A stretch of 6,134 bases of DNA, taken from the NCBI GenBank assembly GCA_020854015.1, contig JADZGG010000020.1, positions 1 to 6,134 of the forward strand, given 5' to 3'. Under the pieces are notes generated by a model that saw only the letters and a list, made by a program, of their open reading frames with translations, did not search any database and was not told the origin of the DNA. Within the stretch, counting starts at the first letter, position 1. Every line of letters begins with the position of its first letter. The position numbers and the translations under genes were made by a program. Shown piece after piece: positions 4,911 to 6,134 of the stretch. The DNA comes from Flavobacteriales bacterium. GTDB lineage: Bacteria > Bacteroidota > Bacteroidia > Flavobacteriales_F > PHOS-HE28.

Positions 4911-5756
4911 ATGAAGAAGATTGTACTGTTCGCTGCAGCGCTCGTCGCTACGACGGTCGTGAACGCTCAAACGGGCGAGATCACGAGCAACCGTGGAGAG
5001 AATTGGCTGTCGCAAGATGGAGATTGGGGTCTCACGTTCGACGCCCAGCCCTTGCTCAACTACGCTGGTAACCTGTTCAACGGTACCAACGGCAACGGTG
5101 GAGTTGCTCTGAACAACCTGTGGAGCAGCAACAACGGATCACAAGTGATCATCGCTGGTAAGAAACTGGTCGATGCGAACACGGCTTACCGTGGTCGCGT
5201 GCGCATCGGATTCGGTAGCACGAAGGAGACCTTCTTCGTGGATCAGATCCCACAGCCTACGCCTCCTCCTACGCCTGCAGCTACTGTGGAAGATGTTGAG
5301 AAGAACGGCTTCATGGCCATCAACCTCGGTGCTGGCATCGAGAAGCGCGTTGGCAGCAGCCGCATCGTTGGTGTTTACGGTGCTGAACTGAACATCGGTT
5401 TCGGTAACGCCAAGACCACCTACGAGTACGGTAACGCCCTCAGCAACGACAACCCTGTGAGCCGCACCACCGAAGAGAAGCAAGGTAGCACCTTCGGTAT
5501 CGGCCTGAACGCCTTCGCCGGTGTTGAGTGGTTCTGCGCTCCCAAGCTCTCCCTCAGCGGTGAGTACACCTGGGGCCTGGCCATGACCAGCAGCGGTGCT
5601 GGCGAGACCACCAGCGAGAGCTGGAACGGTACCAGCGTGACCTCCACCACCGTGGAAGGCACCCCGAACGACGGCAACGCTGACAAGAGCAGCAGCTTCG
5701 GTATCGACACGGGTGTGAGCGGTGCTCGCATCGGCCTGAACTTCTACTTCCAGTAA
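4911..5756 (+). CDS. Outer-membrane beta-barrel protein, secreted, probably abundant
   Basis: The start at 4911 gives a 281-residue protein with a Sec signal peptide: MKK, a hydrophobic core (IVLFAAALVATTVV) and a likely cut after NA at residue 19, before QTGE. The frame is open upstream to an ATG at 4803, but that would put 36 polar residues before the signal. The mature part alternates aromatic and glycine-rich strands: WGLTFDAQPLLNYAGNLF (39-56), YRGRVRIGFG (93-102), GFMAINLGAGIEKRV and IVGVYGAELNIGFG (133-165), FGIGLNAFAGVEWFCAPKLSLSGEY (195-219), and ARIGLNFYFQ ending on an aromatic pair, as expected for a barrel recognised by BAM. VEWFCAPKLSLSGEY resembles a strand pair common in Bacteroidota barrel proteins. 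Long loops include a proline-rich one (113-124) and a Ser/Thr/Gly-rich one (about 227-262). Codons are strongly biased (all Asn codons are AAC but one), pointing to high expression. Its precise function, pore or structural, cannot be told. It is a single-gene unit with its own promoters and terminator. Confidence 0.85.
   Translation: MKKIVLFAAALVATTVVNAQTGEITSNRGENWLSQDGDWGLTFDAQPLLNYAGNLFNGTNGNGGVALNNLWSSNNGSQVIIAGKKLVDANTAYRGRVRIGFGSTKETFFVDQIPQPTPPPTPAATVEDVEKNGFMAINLGAGIEKRVGSSRIVGVYGAELNIGFGNAKTTYEYGNALSNDNPVSRTTEEKQGSTFGIGLNAFAGVEWFCAPKLSLSGEYTWGLAMTSSGAGETTSESWNGTSVTSTTVEGTPNDGNADKSSSFGIDTGVSGARIGLNFYFQ
5256..5276 (+). repeat. Short 12-base-period repeat inside the outer-membrane protein gene
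   Basis: CCTACGCCT occurs at 5256-5264 and again at 5268-5276 with CCT between, a 12-base unit repeated about 1.75 times. It encodes the PTPPPTP core of the proline-rich loop. The repeat is in frame, so gain or loss of a unit would change loop length without breaking the gene. Confidence 0.6.
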
Positions 5757-5774
5757 GCAGAAGCTTTAAGCTTT

Positions 5775-5809
5775 GAGAAGCCCTCCGGAAACGGGGGGCT
5801 TCTTCTTTT
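5775..5809 (+). terminator. Intrinsic terminator of the outer-membrane protein gene
   Basis: AAGCCCTCCG (5778-5787) pairs with CGGGGGGCTT (5792-5801) around a GAAA tetraloop, with one G-T wobble. GAG/CTT extends the base of the stem. CTTCTTTT follows (5802-5809). It begins 18 bases after the stop codon, and should isolate the barrel gene from the downstream nnr gene. Confidence 0.9.
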
Positions 5810-5828
5810 CCACCAGATCGAGCAGCGG

Positions 5829-5836
5829 TATCTTTC
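5829..5836 (+). promoter_or_regulatory. Possible -7 promoter element of nnr
   Basis: TATCTTTC is one mismatch from TAnnTTTG and ends six bases before the ATG at 5843, in the same position relative to the start as the element before pcm. No clear TTG is present at -33, only T-rich sequence from the terminator tail (5806-5809). Confidence 0.35.
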
Positions 5837-5842
5837 CAAGCG

Positions 5843-6134
5843 ATGCGCCCCATTCTTACCGCCCAACAGGTCCGAGCCGCTGATGCACACACCATAGCGC
5901 ACGAGCCCATCACATCCATCGATCTGATGGAACGGGCTTCCAATGCCTGTGTGACTTTCATGCTCGATCGCTTGTTGGCCTTGGACCGTTTGCACGCAAG
6001 CGCGTTCGTCGTCGTTTCGGGTCCTGGGAACAACGGTGGTGATGGTGCTGCCATCGCACGGCTATTGCGCGCCCGGGGGTTTGAGGTCAGGCTTGCGGTC
6101 ATGCAGGTGGGAAAGCTTTCGCCGGACCGGGCCA
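5843..6134 (+). CDS. nnr: NAD(P)H-hydrate epimerase (Nnr/YjeF N-terminal domain), 3' truncated by window edge
   Basis: The frame runs from ATG at 5843 to the right edge without a stop; 97 codons are visible. It begins MRPILTAQQVRAADAHTI, then AHEPITSIDLMERAS, and has the family signature SGPGNNGGDGAAIARLLRARG (59-79), whose NNGGDG segment forms the nucleotide-binding loop of the YjeF N-terminal epimerase domain. This domain interconverts the R and S forms of hydrated NAD(P)H. A C-terminal ADP- or ATP-dependent dehydratase domain, which converts the S form back to NAD(P)H, usually follows in bacteria, but it lies beyond the window, so whether the protein is bifunctional cannot be seen. The gene is separated from the barrel gene by a strong terminator and seems to have its own promoter. 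The start is well supported, since family members begin with the same (K/R)-x-(L/I)-(T/S)-x-x-Q segment. Confidence 0.92.
   Translation, partial: MRPILTAQQVRAADAHTIAHEPITSIDLMERASNACVTFMLDRLLALDRLHASAFVVVSGPGNNGGDGAAIARLLRARGFEVRLAVMQVGKLSPDRA

Noticed and set aside
5139..5483. 114-codon minus-strand open frame inside the barrel gene
   Set aside because: It includes an Arg run made by the proline-rich repeat read backwards, and overlaps a gene with strong codon bias on the other strand.
5760..5773. AAGCTTTAAGCTTT direct repeat after the barrel gene
   Set aside because: It is a seven-base doublet next to the terminator with no sign of function.
1..6134. Mobile elements, CRISPR arrays, toxin-antitoxin or phage-defence genes, tRNA or rRNA
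   Set aside because: No transposase, integrase, spaced direct repeats, nuclease motifs or tRNA-like folds were seen; every long gene has a housekeeping or envelope assignment.

Overview
The window looks like chromosomal DNA from a GC-rich member of the Bacteroidota, most likely Flavobacteriales. The support is: several matches to the Bacteroidota -7 promoter element TAnnTTTG, starts that mostly lack a Shine-Dalgarno sequence, a lipoprotein with a Bacteroidota-style SGCKK lipobox, and an outer-membrane barrel protein of a type common in that phylum. I see no mobile element, CRISPR array, tRNA or rRNA. This is an ordinary housekeeping and envelope region. Its most interesting parts are an unnamed lipoprotein inside a polysaccharide operon and an unusually legible set of promoters.

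Layout. (1) 2-532 (+): the C-terminal part of a multi-pass membrane protein, probably an acyltransferase-3 family O-acyltransferase, cut by the left edge. (2) 533-649: a convergent junction with an imperfect inverted repeat whose left arm contains the acyltransferase stop codon. (3) 3971-650 (-): a three-gene operon, read right to left: a Gfo/Idh/MocA NAD(P)-dependent oxidoreductase, a surface or periplasmic lipoprotein of unknown function, and a polyprenyl-phosphate sugar-1-phosphate transferase that starts polysaccharide repeat-unit synthesis. (4) 3972-4039: a 68-bp divergent promoter region. (5) 4040-4696 (+): pcm, protein-L-isoaspartate O-methyltransferase. (6) 4697-4910: a 214-bp gap with three promoter-like elements, a perfect palindrome and a possible 28-residue small ORF. 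(7) 4911-5756 (+): a secreted outer-membrane beta-barrel protein with strongly biased codons, followed by a clear intrinsic terminator at 5775-5809. (8) 5843-6134 (+): the start of an NAD(P)H-hydrate epimerase (Nnr/YjeF) gene, cut by the right edge.

How the genes fit together. The oxidoreductase, lipoprotein and sugar transferase, with the converging acyltransferase, read as part of an exopolysaccharide or capsule locus: nucleotide-sugar modification, initiation on undecaprenyl phosphate, a possible envelope accessory lipoprotein, and O-acylation. On the other side, Pcm (protein repair) and Nnr (repair of hydrated NAD(P)H) are both damage-repair enzymes. They flank a probably abundant outer-membrane protein, but nothing shows they are co-regulated. 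Several genes have the -7 element only 4-10 bases before the start codon, which predicts leaderless or very short-leader mRNAs.
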